Shown here in pieces: positions 1-10,479 of a stretch of 64,000 bases of DNA (positions within the stretch are counted from its first letter, which is position 1; each line of letters starts with the position of its first letter). The position numbers and the translations under genes are program-made. The DNA is from Eunapius fragilis (lineage: Eukaryota > Porifera > Demospongiae > Spongillida > Spongillidae), in assembly GCA_963681505.1 (NCBI GenBank), contig OY811975.1, positions 5,819,490 through 5,883,489 of the forward strand, read 5' to 3'. Under the pieces are notes generated by a model that did not search any database, had not been told where the DNA came from, and was given only the letters and a program-made list of their open reading frames with translations.

Positions 1-131
1 GGGAGGCAGGGGAGATGGTCAATACTATTTAAAGATGCTGGTCAAATGAAAGATTTTGTAAGGATAATATTTCTTTTTAGATTATTATATTTTTCTGTGC
101 AATGTTATCTAGCGGGCCAGGAGGGAAGGGG

Positions 132-154
132 TGGGGGGGGGGGGGGGGGGGGGG
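132..154. repeat. poly-G tract
   Basis: About 23 consecutive G in the intron upstream of exon 260-375. No exon is recognisable in 1-259. Confidence 0.9.
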
Positions 155-259
155 TTGGGGAGAAGCGCATATGTATCTGGGGTAACGAGGGGGGAGAACT
201 ATATCTCTCAATCTACGGAGGTTGCATTTAAAGGTTACTTTATGTCTTCTCTTCTTCAG

Positions 260-3200
260 ACTGGTGCACACTTGTGTCTGCCATGAAAGTGCGAGCAAAG
301 AGTGGATCAAAGCCATACAGATTACAACCTCTGTTCGTGAGGACCTCATATTTATCTTGAAGAGCTCAACCAATGGTAAGGACCCCTCCCTCACCACACA
401 TGACCCCTCCCTCACCACACATGACCCCTCCCTCACCACACATGACCCCTCCCTCACCACACATGACCCCTCCATCACACATGACCCGTCCCTCATTACA
501 CATGACCCGTCCCTCACCACACATGACCCCTCCCTCACCACACGACCACTCCCTCATCACACACGACCACTCCCTCATCACACATGACCACTCCCTCATC
601 ACTCGTGACCTCTCCCCACCACATCACAAAGCTCATTGCACCCAATAAATGTGATTGATTCTGCCCTTAACTAGAGGACCTGTTGAAGAATGTGGCTGTG
701 CTTCTGGACAGGCTGCTTGACTCCACTGAGGAGCTTCTGAACGACTGGGCTACCAGGGACCTATTTTTGGCAATATGTGAGGCGTGTGAACAAACAAAGT
801 AAGTATTCCAGTTTGTCTGTGTGCCTGTGGTATGGAGTTATGTGTGTCTGTGGTATGGAGTTATGTGTACCTGTGGTATGGCATGGGTTAGTGGTCTTTC
901 ACAATAGAAGTGGCTTGCCTGCTAAACATTAATAGTTATTGTAATCTGGTAAAGTACGAAATATGAAATGGGATAATTGAAAAAAGGACCGAACATGTTT
1001 CAAATCATTCTAATAGATAACTAGATTTATTTCTTACTCGCTGGAAAGTAGTCCGTTGATCACAGAGCCTGAATTTTTTATTATGCGTACATCTCAATTG
1101 CACTATTTAATTTTGGTATTCCTCTCTGGAAAAATGTTTTACGTATTAGGTTCCTTTTCTGCAGCAACGATCCCACAAGACCTATGGGATGAACGATGTG
1201 ATAAGACCTATGGTTTGTATAATCATATTTCTTATCATGAGCTAATGTTTAACCACAAATGCAAATGCCATAGTTGAAGAGGCCATGGTCCCATATTGAG
1301 GCCAGGGAACATGTATGGTCCCCAGACCGAGCCATATTGAGGCCAGGGAACATGTATGGTCCCCAGACCTAGCCATATTGAGGCCAGGGAACATATATGG
1401 TCCCCAGACCTAGCCATATTGAGGCCAGGGAACATGTATGGTCCTCAGACCTAGCCATATTGAGGCCAGGGAACATGTATGGTCCCCAGACCTAGCCGTG
1501 GTGAGGCCATGGAACATGTATGGTCCCCAGATCTAGCCGTAGTGAGGCCAGGGAACATGTATGGTCCCCAGACCCAGACCTAGCTGTAGTGAGGTCAGGG
1601 AATTTAACAGGTATGGTCCCCAGACCACTGATTACTGCCCAATGCTTGATATTTACTCTCACCCCTTAGGTCCCTCCCTCTCCCTATGCATGAAAGCTGT
1701 ATCTGATACAGGTCTGGCACCCTCATACATAACTCCATACCACGGGCACACATAACTCCATACCACTGGCATACATAACTCCATACCACGGGCACACATA
1801 ACTCCATACCACTGGCATACATAACTCCATACCACGGGCACACATAACTCCATACCACAGGCATACATAACTCCATACCACTGGCACACATAACTCCATA
1901 CCACTGGCATACATAACTCCATACCACGGGCACACATAACTCCATATCACTGGCATACATGTACATAACTCCATACCACTGGCACACATAACTCCATACC
2001 ACTGGCATACATAACTCCATACCACGGGCACACATAACTCCATACCACATGCACACATAACTCCATACCACTGGCACACATAACTCCATACCACAGGCAT
2101 GTGTAGCCCTCCTACACCACAAGCATACAGGTGTGTATTGAGGTCACATCTTGTGTCTCTTGCCCTTCAGGTTGTCTTCATTTGATGCAACATGCACCTT
2201 TGTGCTGACACTGCAACTGTTTTCTACTATAAGTTCAGGCACAGCTGTGATAGGTGAGGAACGTTTGTGGGGGATATTGAAGTTGGCATTGTACGTGCTG
2301 TATTATGTATGTGTAGTGTGCATAGTGTGTCTGGAAAGGCATGTGTGTTTGTGTGAACGTATGTATGTGAGCTTGCGTGTATGTGTGTAGTGTGTGTGCA
2401 TGTGGAAAGGCATGTGTTGCATGCACCTGGTGGTTGTTCTCATTCAGCTGACTGTAAGGATGAGCTGTGTGTACTGTTGGAGGAGTTCCTCGCTTGTGTT
2501 GACGTCATGGACCACTGCACGGCAACCATGGCCGCCTTGTCTCTAGTGGACACCCTGTCAGAGAATGTCCAAACAAGCCTACCTGGTATGTATGCTTGTG
2601 GGCCTACCTGGTATGTGTGCTAGTGGGGCCCACCTGGTATGTGTGCTAGTGGGGCCCACCTGGTATGTGTGCTAATGGGGCCCACCTGGTATGTGTGCTA
2701 GTGGGGCCCACCTGGTATGTGTGCTAATGGGGCCCACCTGGTATGTGTGCTAGTGTGGCCTACCTGGTATGTGTGCTAGTGTGGCCTACCTGGTATGTGT
2801 GCTAGTGTGGCCTACCTGGTATGTGTGCTAGTGGGGCCCACCTGGTATGTGTGCTAGTGGGGCCCACCTGGTATGTGTGCTAGTGTGGCCCACCTGGTAT
2901 GTGTGCTAGTGGGGCCCACCTGGTATGTGTGCTAGTGGGGCCTACCTGGTATGTGTGCTAGTGGGGCCTACCTGGTATGTGTGCTAGTGGGGCTGTAGAT
3001 ATATTGAATATGGGCATATCATGATATTAATACTGATATGGTGAATGTAGAGATGTAGACTTACTGTGTTGATGTATTACGTAGAAGTTTGGTTTAGCAG
3101 CAAATGAATATTAACCTTTAATCTCCCGATGTTCTACGCGTAGGATGCAAGTAAAAATTAGTATTTTGGGCAAACGATGTGTGAGAAGAATGAAATATAA

Positions 3201-5644
3201 ATTCTACTGCCTGTAGTAGTAGCTTACAGTGTAGAAAACTGTACATCCTTCTTTCTATGCGTGCTTGATCGAGATATGCAGTCAAAATTAAAACCACTGG
3301 TAAAGGGGTGTGTTTGGAAAATGGCATAGCATATTCAAACTGGGCACAAGTAATGTCAGAAAGATAAAGAAGGCCTAAGGAAGGAAGGCATTCATAGGGC
3401 AGGCCTTTGGCACTTAACACAGTAAAGAGTACGTAGTAGAGTGGAAAGACGAGGGCTCTATGACAGAATCTACGAGACGCATTTGTTTGCCGCATGTCTT
3501 TGGGCAGCTAAGCCTCAGCACCTGCAAAGGGGAAAGAAATCTCCCCTGTGAAGTACATCAGGATGATGATGATGATACTCATTTGCCAGTAAATGATTAT
3601 TGTGAAGAGGAGGGTGACAAATCTTCCACGGAGGAAGAGGTTGATGTCAACGGTGAACTTCAGCAGAACGTGCGGTATACTATTGTACTATACATACATG
3701 CACATGCATATAGTTTGACTCCCTTTTTACTTTTTCATAGCAATGATTCACCTGGTCTTGCTTCGAATTTGATCACTCTTACAAGCCAAAAGCAGACTTT
3801 ATACCTCATGAGAGTGTTTGGGCAGTACGAGATGCCTTACTAATTAACAGAGCCATTGGTTTGTAGTTCATTAACCATAATTGATGCAAGTTAGTTAATT
3901 TTTAACAAATCCATATGAACAGAGAATAAAACAAAATTGTACTGTACAAATGGTCAGCAATTCAGAAAATACTGGTACATCATGCAATTATTCACAAATA
4001 CAGTCAATACATTAGCAAAGCAACTTCTAGTACCAACAAAATAAATTATAACAACGTGCAAGGGCTAGTAAGGCTTGTCTTCGGCACAGTGCAAAGATTG
4101 GGCTAGTAAGGCTTGTCTTTGGCACAGTGCAAAGATTGGGCTAGTAAGGCTTGTCTTTGGAACAGTGCAAAGATAAAAGTATATTTTCGAGTTGTAAACC
4201 GAATGAACTATATGTATTTGTCATTTGAGGATGTGAAGTGCTGCATCGTTGGTAGAAAACTGCAATGGAGTTTGAACTGACAAAGAATGCATAAAGTAGC
4301 ACACACTTAAAACATTTCAAAACAGTTATACTTGTCGTACATTTTTCATAATGCACTTTTAATTATGACCGCATCCAATTACCCGAATTTTATGGACCAA
4401 CTTAGTGATGTAGAAATTAATTGACAATTAAGTATGAAGTGTCACGAAACAACTACATATATGAAGATATGGTTGCTTGGTAATTCAATTTCAATTTAAG
4501 ATAAATTTGAAAGTTTGGTCCAATGCATTGGACCAGACCCTGGATATTAAAGGTTAATCACCAGTGGTAAGTATTGAAATACTGTAATGTATTGACATGT
4601 ACCATTATGAACATGTTTGGAGTAGGCATGAAAGTAGTCCATTTCAACTGCAGCTACCTTTTGACAAATTTGTCAGATGTCCTCTGCATGTCCCGTGTAG
4701 TCACGTACATATATCATTAGTTGGGTGTAGTCTGACCTTCACATTTTGGCGGACGTCAGACTATGCCCAACTACTGTGTCATTGCATTGCATTCTGAACG
4801 CTTGTGTAAACATTTTTGCCATGATGATTTTCATTCCTGCACCTACTTCTGTATTTCTATTATTAGCCACACTTCACCATAATAGTCCTGATAAGATTAG
4901 GAGGGAGGAGGGAGGCAGGGAGGGGGAAGAGGGATGTGTAGGAGGGAGGAGCGATGTAGGAAGGAGGAGAGATGTAGGAGGAAGGAGGGATGTAGGAGGG
5001 AGGAGGGATGTAGGAGGGATAGGAGGAAGGAGGATGTAGGAGGGAGGAGGGATGTAGGAGGGAGGAGGATGTAGGGAGGGGGAGGGGGAGGGGATGTAGG
5101 AGGGAGGAGAGATTAGGAGGAAGGGGATGTAGGAGGGAGGAAGGGTAGGATGGATGTAGGGGGAGGTGTGATGTAGGAGTGGGAGGAGGGTGTAGGGCAG
5201 TTATATGGAGGGCTGTAGGAGGAGGTGGGTGCATGAGAGAGGAAGGATGTAGGGAGGGGGGAAGGGATGTAGGGAGGGGGAAGGGATGTAGGGAGGGGGG
5301 AAGGGATGTAGGGAACGATGCGCTTTGATGAGGTGATGGAAAAGAGAGTGGTAATTATGTAAATGACTATGTTCAGATTATGCGTTGTGATCTCTGTTAG
5401 TGATGGCATGATCTTTCTTTCAGCTGATTTGGTTTCTTCTCTGAACAAATTGAAGACACGATTGGAATCGTCAGTTTCAAAAGACCATGATACTGTCTCC
5501 AAGCCATCTGAGAGTGATGGGCTAGAGCAGAACAGAAGTACAGAGCGTGTGCCTGGTATCAGTGTTGAATCATCTGAACTTGACTCTTTGCCAGAGAAGT
5601 TGTTGAAGTTGGTTGATCAACTAGTACACCGTCTAGATAGATAA
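260..5644 (+). CDS. SAAL1: SAAL1-like armadillo-type protein, 3' part of gene
   Basis: Coding exons read by splice sites and phase: 260-375, 675-798, 2171-2253, 2448-2585, 5424-5644 (stop TAA at 5642). Every junction keeps frame (for example caat/g|ag gives N-E-D). The joined product has the helical pattern of SAAL1 (SPACIA1): a segment ending ILKSSTN followed by EDLLKNVAVLLDRLLD, then TRDLFLAICEACEQ and ALSLVDTLSENVQ. This matches my recollection of the vertebrate protein's SSTN/DLL region. The last exon is acidic/polar and ends PEKLLKLVDQLVHRLDR. The N-terminal half lies upstream of base 1. Introns are packed with tandem repeats and a TTAA element. In vertebrates SAAL1 is linked to cell proliferation; its molecular role is poorly known. 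Another HEAT/ARM protein is the main alternative. Confidence 0.72.
379..640 (+). repeat. 21-bp minisatellite in SAAL1-like intron
   Basis: About 12 copies of a C-rich unit (ACATGACCCCTCCCTCACC type) begin three bases after the donor at 376. The last copies drift to CGACCACTCCCTCATCAC. Open frames across it on both strands are repeat artefacts. Confidence 0.92.
820..875 (-). repeat. Inverted short array of the 23-bp satellite
   Basis: Two to three copies of GTGGTATGGAGTTATGTGTG. This is the reverse complement of the array at 1733-2100 in the same intron, so the intron transcript could pair with itself. Confidence 0.85.
970..1174. mobile_element. Small MITE with GGGAT...AAAAGGACC termini
   Basis: The left end begins GGGATAATTGAAAAAAGG. 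The right end, read in reverse complement, begins GGGATCGTTGCTGCAGAAAA. About 205 bp, no coding capacity, in the SAAL1-like intron 799-2170. A matching single terminus lies at 7471. Confidence 0.6.
1275..1600 (+). repeat. 41-bp minisatellite
   Basis: About eight copies of a unit containing GAGGCCAGGGAACATGTATG and CCCCAGACCTAGCC, in the same intron. Confidence 0.92.
1733..2102 (+). repeat. 23-bp minisatellite
   Basis: About 16 copies of ATAACTCCATACCACNGGCA, with variants. It ends about 70 bp before the acceptor at 2170. The long minus-strand frames here (MELCVPVVWSYVC repeats) are artefacts of the repeat. Confidence 0.93.
2577..2995 (+). repeat. 26-bp minisatellite whose unit copies the exon's splice donor
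   Basis: About 16 copies of CCTGGTATGTGTGCTAGTGG. The first unit overlaps the 3' end and donor of exon 2448-2585 (CCTG|GTATGT), so each unit repeats a donor-like site. Confidence 0.93.
3111..4557. mobile_element. TTAA-flanked piggyBac-like element, degraded
   Basis: TTAA at 3111-3114 and 4554-4557 flank an inverted terminal CCTTTAAT, the TSD and CC-start pattern of piggyBac transposons. Palindromes lie just inside each end: CTACGCGTAG (near 3134) and GGTCCAATGCATTGGACC (near 4518). It sits in SAAL1-like intron 2586-5423. An open frame at 3460-3843 encodes an acidic stretch (HQDDDDDTHLP, CEEEGDKSSTEEE) resembling the acidic N-terminus of piggyBac transposases. No DDD catalytic core is visible, so it is a deletion derivative or MITE. 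Confidence 0.6.
4060..4172 (+). repeat. 37-bp tandem repeat, three copies
   Basis: GGCTAGTAAGGCTTGTCTT...GCAAAGATT occurs three times, inside the TTAA element. Confidence 0.9.
4897..5312 (+). repeat. Purine-rich (GGGAGGAGGGATGTA) minisatellite
   Basis: An irregular array of GGAGGGAGGAGGGATGTA units about 110 bp upstream of the acceptor of the last SAAL1-like exon. It makes Pro/Ser-rich minus-strand frames that are not genes. Confidence 0.9.
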
Positions 5645-5958
5645 TGGTTTAGTGACCCCAGCCCTAGCCCAGCTAACCCTAGCCCGGCACATTGTGTTCT
5701 CTACATGTCCATGTCAGCACTGTAAACAGCTTACACCACACCCAAAGAAGCCACATTGTACAATCTGAGCACTACTCTACTTATTTGGAGTTATAACATC
5801 TTTGAAAATTATTTTTATTGGAAGTGTCAACCAACCGTGTTTATAATAGCTCATATAGTATCAGCGTAAGTAGATTTATATTATGATAAGCAGTGTAACA
5901 CTATGTTACGTACTTGTACATGTACTTAGTCTGTGTTACGTGATTTGTTAATGCGGTC
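5645..5958 (+). other. 3' flank of SAAL1-like gene
   Basis: Presumed 3' UTR and intergenic DNA. I see no clear AATAAA and no other feature. Confidence 0.5.
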
Positions 5959-5959
5959 A

Positions 5960-7177
5960 AATTACTGTCCCAGATGTCAGAGGTGGGTTCAGTAGATCCT
6001 CAAATTGCACTCCTTCTCTTACGTCATTTTGTAAGCTGGTCCATTTAGCTCGCTCCACTCCACCTGCCCTTGTGTCTGAAGGCCTAGCATTGTTTGATGC
6101 GGAGGTTCATCGTCACTTTTGTGACACTGTTGCAATTGATCCCTCTGACTCTTGAGTGGCTTCAAGTTCAGCTCAGCCTCAGCAGGGGTGGTCTAGGCCT
6201 CCGTAGGTTGGCTTTACATTGCTAGGCTGCTTATCTGGCCTCAGGTAACAAAGCAGGTTTTTCAGCTCCACTGGATGAGTTCACCTTACAAGCTGTCACC
6301 TTGTTCAATAGCTTGGTTCCACCTGCAAGTTCCATCTCTGAAGAGTCTCTCCTGGAGCCCTGTTTAAGTCAAAAAGACTTATCATCCAGAATTGATGACT
6401 ATCAATTTGACCAGCTGTGCCTCATCTCCACCTCGGCCAACCGTGCTTGTCTACTTTCAGTCACATCATGTCATGCTTCCTCATGGCAAGCCGTAATTCC
6501 ATCAAGGGGTCTTAATCTTAGCTTGGATCCAGACGAGTTCCAGGTTGCTTTAAAATGGTGGCTTGGGATGGACACATCATCACAGCTACATTGTCCTTAA
6601 CTGCCCTGACCACCAGCTGGATCCTCTGGGGCATCATGCCATGACGTGCAAAGGAGGTGGTGGTGTGGTGTTGAGCCACAACAAGAGATGTTTTTGCCCA
6701 GTTTTGTCACAGGGCAAGGCTGGGTTGTCAGCTTGAGGTAGGTCATGGGTATCGGGCTGAAAGTTCGCTCAGTAGGCCGGCGGACATCCTAGTGCCCAAC
6801 TGGATGATTGGGAAGCCAGCTGCTTTTGACCTAACAGTGGTCTCTCCGCTTAACTCCACTACATTGAATGAAGCGGGAGCCAGAAGTGGGTCAGCAGCTG
6901 GTAAGGCTGAAGTGCGCAAGGACAATGCCAATGATGCCAAGTGCACAGAGTTGGGTTGGGTCTGCATACCCTTGGCAGTAGAGACCTATGGTTGTTGGGG
7001 TGTGGAAGCTCAGGGTTCCATTTCTCGGCTGGCTGCCCGTCTGGCTTTGCAGTTGCAGTGCAGCAAGTCAAAGGCCATTACAAGCATCTACCAGAGACTG
7101 AACCTCACCCTAGCTCACTGCAATGCCAGAGCCTTGCTATCTCGTGCTAGGTTTCAGCATTCAGTGGGTGAGGTCTG
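5960..7177 (+). pseudogene. Retroelement reverse-transcriptase C-terminal fragment
   Basis: Broken frames carry, in order, the C-terminal landmarks of a retroelement polyprotein common in marine invertebrates: LSRGGLGLRRLALHCLAAYLAS (near 6177), SWQAVIPSRGLNLSLDP and QVALKWWLGMDTS (6480-6580), LGHHAMTCKGGGDVV (near 6630), then ILVPNWMIGKPAAFDLTVVS and CTELGWVCIPLAVETYG (6790-6990). This is the segment downstream of the RT palm, with a zinc-binding and nuclease-like tail. Stops and frameshifts in the first 300 bases show it is dead. The catalytic RT is absent. Confidence 0.75.
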
Positions 7178-7194
7178 AAAATGTTTTGTGTGTG

Positions 7195-7195
<1 letters not shown>

Positions 7196-7235
<40 letters not shown>
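7196..7235 (+). repeat. (GT)n microsatellite
   Basis: About 18 GT dinucleotides. Confidence 0.95.
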
Positions 7236-7236
<1 letters not shown>

Positions 7237-7470
7237 CTCTTTCTTTTTTTGTGTAGTCTAGGTGATAGGTATATATACTAATACATTAAAGTATTTAGAG
7301 AATATTGCCATCATTGTTACAAGGTATACATTTATACATTTAATTATACTGTATTAGTATTAATAAAAAAATACCGTTTTAGTTTTGAATTTTTCTACAA
7401 TAGCCAGATGTCATTTGTTTTTAGATAGGCCCAAAAATACTTGCCTTTATAATAAATGAATAAATAATAT

Positions 7471-7935
7471 GGGATCGTTGCAGAAAAAAAGGACCTAACA
7501 CGATATAATAAAATGTTCCAAGGAAGAAGCATCAAAGTTGACATGTGGAATTTAAAATGTACGCGTAATTAATAATTCAGGCACTCTCAAACTCCATGCT
7601 GGACAGACTACAGTTCAAAATCCAAGAGCTTGCATTAATTTCACACAATAAAAGACAACTTTTAATTACTAACATGAAACTGCAGAATAAGCTTGATAAA
7701 AGTATGAAATTTGAGTGGCGTTTTATTCAACAAACTTGAAAATCCAGTACAATTTTGAGTTTTAATAATTCACTGTATTACCAAATCAGTTTACTTATTC
7801 AATAATGGACTAATAAGTGGTGGTTATTAATGACAATTTAATGGGAAACAAAATTAATGTGTAATTAGATAGCGGTTTACAAAAAGATACCAAATATGCT
7901 TAAAGTCTTTAGAATAACAAAAGGCTTGCGTAATG
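7471..7935. repeat. Diverged MITE remnant related to 33801-34613
   Basis: It starts with the GGGATCGTTGCAGAAAAA terminus seen at 970-1174. Bases 7640-7840 align by eye with 33990-34230 (ACAACTTTTAAT, ACTGCAGAATA, AAAGTATGAAATTTGA, TGGCGTTTTA, in order). AT-rich and non-coding. Confidence 0.55.
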
Positions 7936-8165
7936 GCAAAAAAATTGTCATTGGCTAGGACAAACTAGAGCCCATTTATTTTGAAAATCGATACAATAGA
8001 TTGCTACTGATTTCAGTTGGCATCCCAAATATACGCGCCGACAACGCCCCCGCTTTCTGTTTAGCGATACTAATAAGGCCAGAATTAAACGCTGGCCACT
8101 TACTCGAGCGTATGAAAAACCCACATTAATAATAATACATGTACTTATATATACGCGCACGCGCC

Positions 8166-8614
8166 ATGGCTACGACAGCTAGCGAAGATCACGATCGTGG
8201 AAGTTTACAAGTAATGTCTAGAGTTTACAATACAGATGCTGAAAGACAATTTCTGTCTGACGAAGGTGTTCAGCCTAAAGAAGTTATGGAAGCCATTGAA
8301 AAGCAGCTAGTGTGCGTTACGAACAAACCACATGGCGCCAAGATGAGGAAAGTTCCGAAGAAGTGCAGCTTGTATGATTGTTTTCAGTCGTTCCAAAATA
8401 TCCAGAAGCAGTGTTTTTTGAACCTGTAACCAGCCCTCAGCTGCAGATCATAAACAGCTCAGATTGCTATGGGAGTGAAGGGGTGGAAACATTGTTGTTG
8501 CATTATAGCTCAGCCCATACGAAAGAAGCAGCTAGGAAAATGCGGGCACTGATGTCACTACTTCAAGAGGAAGCAGAAGAAAATAGTGCCAATGCTTGCA
8601 GTGACAGTAGGTAA
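8166..8614 (+). CDS. Small unknown gene, two overlapping frames
   Basis: The ATG at 8166 follows a TATATATA stretch (near 8147). The first frame (MATTASEDHDRG... to LYDCFQ) runs into a stop at about 8427. The second (VVPKYPEAVFFEP... to ENSANACSDSR, stop at 8612) starts reading at about 8381. A single indel near 8385 would join them into roughly 150 residues. An intron is possible, since ATTGTTTTCAG at 8376-8386 is a good acceptor, but I found no matching donor. AATAAA at 8622-8627 is a plausible poly(A) signal. The product is hydrophilic with an acidic, helical C-terminus. Family not recognised. Confidence 0.45.
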
Positions 8615-8629
8615 CTAACATAATAAAGA

Positions 8630-9160
8630 TGAAATATTGAGAGAATCGATCTCAATTTTTAAAAAAATATCTTGATTATAATAGTGGCTTGATTATATCT
8701 ATTACAAATAATTAATAACTCATAAATTGTTATGGAAACGCTATATTGTAATCCTGTAAGAAATAATAAATTAATGTCTACATCACCCCTATATCGAAAC
8801 CACTGTGCCCATATATCGCGTTACGTCCCTACGATCCTATTATAAGTGATAGGCCTCGATCTGTGAATTTTGTGCTAATTAAATATCTCAACACCTGCAT
8901 TTACTTGTAGGGTGTGTGGATTGCCACAGACAAATGAACATATAAAAGGAACGGCCACGTACGTAAAATATAGATTGATAAGACCCTATATTAACCAGTT
9001 AGAGCACTAGCTGATATACCGTACGTCATGTATTAACTACGGTGCATGGATGAATAATACAAGTTTACGGCACACACATGGTAAGTTGGGGATTTTTGTA
9101 CCGTTACGTAATTCAATTGTACACAACTTAACGTCAGCAAATGCATGCACGCGCATATAG
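8630..9160. other. Intergenic, no feature seen
   Basis: AT-rich DNA between two convergent genes. No ORF, repeat or RNA gene recognised. Confidence 0.5.
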
Positions 9161-9162
9161 AC

Positions 9163-10476
9163 TCAAACCGTCTCTTGACACACTCTGTCATACAGCATGC
9201 GGACAGAACTCGTTTCTATACCGCAGGCGCTCAAAATGCGGTAATAAAACTGGCACGAGAGTTTGAAGTGATCCACCCCTAGGCTCACGTCCGGGTAGAC
9301 TGATGTCACTGTTGCCGACACCGTCATGAAAGCTATGATCAGTAGGTTTGCGCTGCCGGCACTGCCCGGCTCGAAAGCCACCTGTATGGACGCTAAGCTG
9401 CACATGAGGACACACACGACGGCATTCACCAGTTCTTCGTTCAGCGTGTTCATGCTGCGCAAGACGGCTAGAGGACCCGAATCTAAATTTTCTGCAGATT
9501 GCAGCCAGACGTCGACGTAGTGGTGGAGACGCGAATGCCCTCGGCCTCCTCGTGTGAAGTGTTTTGCAAGGAAGGCCAAGTTTCCTGGGACAGCATCCGT
9601 TTCTTCTCTGTCCAGTGCGCAAGTGACGGGCTGGGGCTTTCTCGTCGATGCTAGGGTGGGCTCGGAGGAGGAGTGTCTGTTTAGACATTTGAGGACGGGG
9701 TCATACGTGACTATGAGGTCTGAGAAGGCCCTGCAACAGGTGACTGTCTTGTCGTAGATCCGCTTCAGCTGGAGAATTCCGGAAGATAAAAAGGACGTGG
9801 TCATGGCTTGGCAGAGGAAATAATTGGACGTTGAGCACTTGAGCGGAGAGAGAGTCGCCATTTGGTCCACTGGTGAGGGCAAGGCAATCGACGACATATT
9901 GAGCCCGGATTGCGGGCCTTTGTCGAAAGCGGATGTGATTTTGTCAGCGAACGGACAAGCGAAAATCATTAAAACTTCCTTTGCCTCAGAATGAACGTCC
10001 CTGAACCACGAATTTATCGTCTGGGCCGTTATGAACGTGGTCGGATCGCTCCGGTCGAAGTTACTTGAAACGATGCTCCAGCAATCAGGCGATACTTGCA
10101 CCCCGGGACCAGCATAATAAAACACGAAGAGTCCATCTCGTCCCACCTGCGACGCATGGGTCTTGAATTCTTTTGCTATCTGGCTCCCCGCGCAAGCCAT
10201 AGGATTAGAGGACGACATTTTCATACTTACGTTGGAGCGAGGGAGAACTGTTCTAGACACACACTCAGCCATCACCTTGGCGTCTTGCTCGGCTGTCATG
10301 TTAGAGCCCTCTATCCCGTAGCCAAGGAAAAAGCTATTCGTCGGCTCGTAACTGATAAATTCGGGCGGATCTCTCGATATCAGGACGTACGAACCAGCGC
10401 TTGATTTGACCAGTTGGAGCCCAGCGGTGTTCATCCCGTGATAGGCGATCAACTGTAGGTTATAAAAAAGGAACAT
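9163..10476 (-). CDS. Single-exon caspase-like (C14 fold) protein, probable pseudoprotease
   Basis: An intact 437-codon frame with no intron. Residues ~52-180 follow the caspase/metacaspase p20 layout: a start strand (FFLGYGIEGSNMTAEQDA, 50-66), then DGLFVFYYAGPG (114-125) where family members have the catalytic His-Gly, and EVLMIFACPF (167-176) where the catalytic Cys sits. The His position reads Pro (P124) while C174 is kept, so I infer loss of protease activity. The C-terminal 100 residues look helical, with a hydrophobic stretch near 350-400. Caspase-like proteins usually act in cell death or innate immunity; no role is assigned here. The start could also be M15. Base composition is more GC-rich than the surroundings, as expected for coding DNA. 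Confidence 0.7.
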   Translation of the reverse strand: MFLFYNLQLIAYHGMNTAGLQLVKSSAGSYVLISRDPPEFISYEPTNSFFLGYGIEGSNMTAEQDAKVMAECVSRTVLPRSNVSMKMSSSNPMACAGSQIAKEFKTHASQVGRDGLFVFYYAGPGVQVSPDCWSIVSSNFDRSDPTTFITAQTINSWFRDVHSEAKEVLMIFACPFADKITSAFDKGPQSGLNMSSIALPSPVDQMATLSPLKCSTSNYFLCQAMTTSFLSSGILQLKRIYDKTVTCCRAFSDLIVTYDPVLKCLNRHSSSEPTLASTRKPQPVTCALDREETDAVPGNLAFLAKHFTRGGRGHSRLHHYVDVWLQSAENLDSGPLAVLRSMNTLNEELVNAVVCVLMCSLASIQVAFEPGSAGSANLLIIAFMTVSATVTSVYPDVSLGVDHFKLSCQFYYRILSACGIETSSVRMLYDRVCQETV

Positions 10477-10479
10477 TGT

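Noticed and set aside
379-640. Regularly spaced repeats that could suggest a CRISPR array
   Set aside because: Units are directly adjacent with no unique spacers, and the DNA is animal. The same holds for the arrays at 1275, 1733, 2577 and 23050.
1604-2122. 172-residue Cys/Trp-rich repeat protein (MELCVPVVWSYVC)
   Set aside because: It is the 23-bp minisatellite read on the minus strand.
4863-5502. Pro/Ser-rich minus-strand proteins
   Set aside because: Reverse of the purine-rich minisatellite; no conserved residues.
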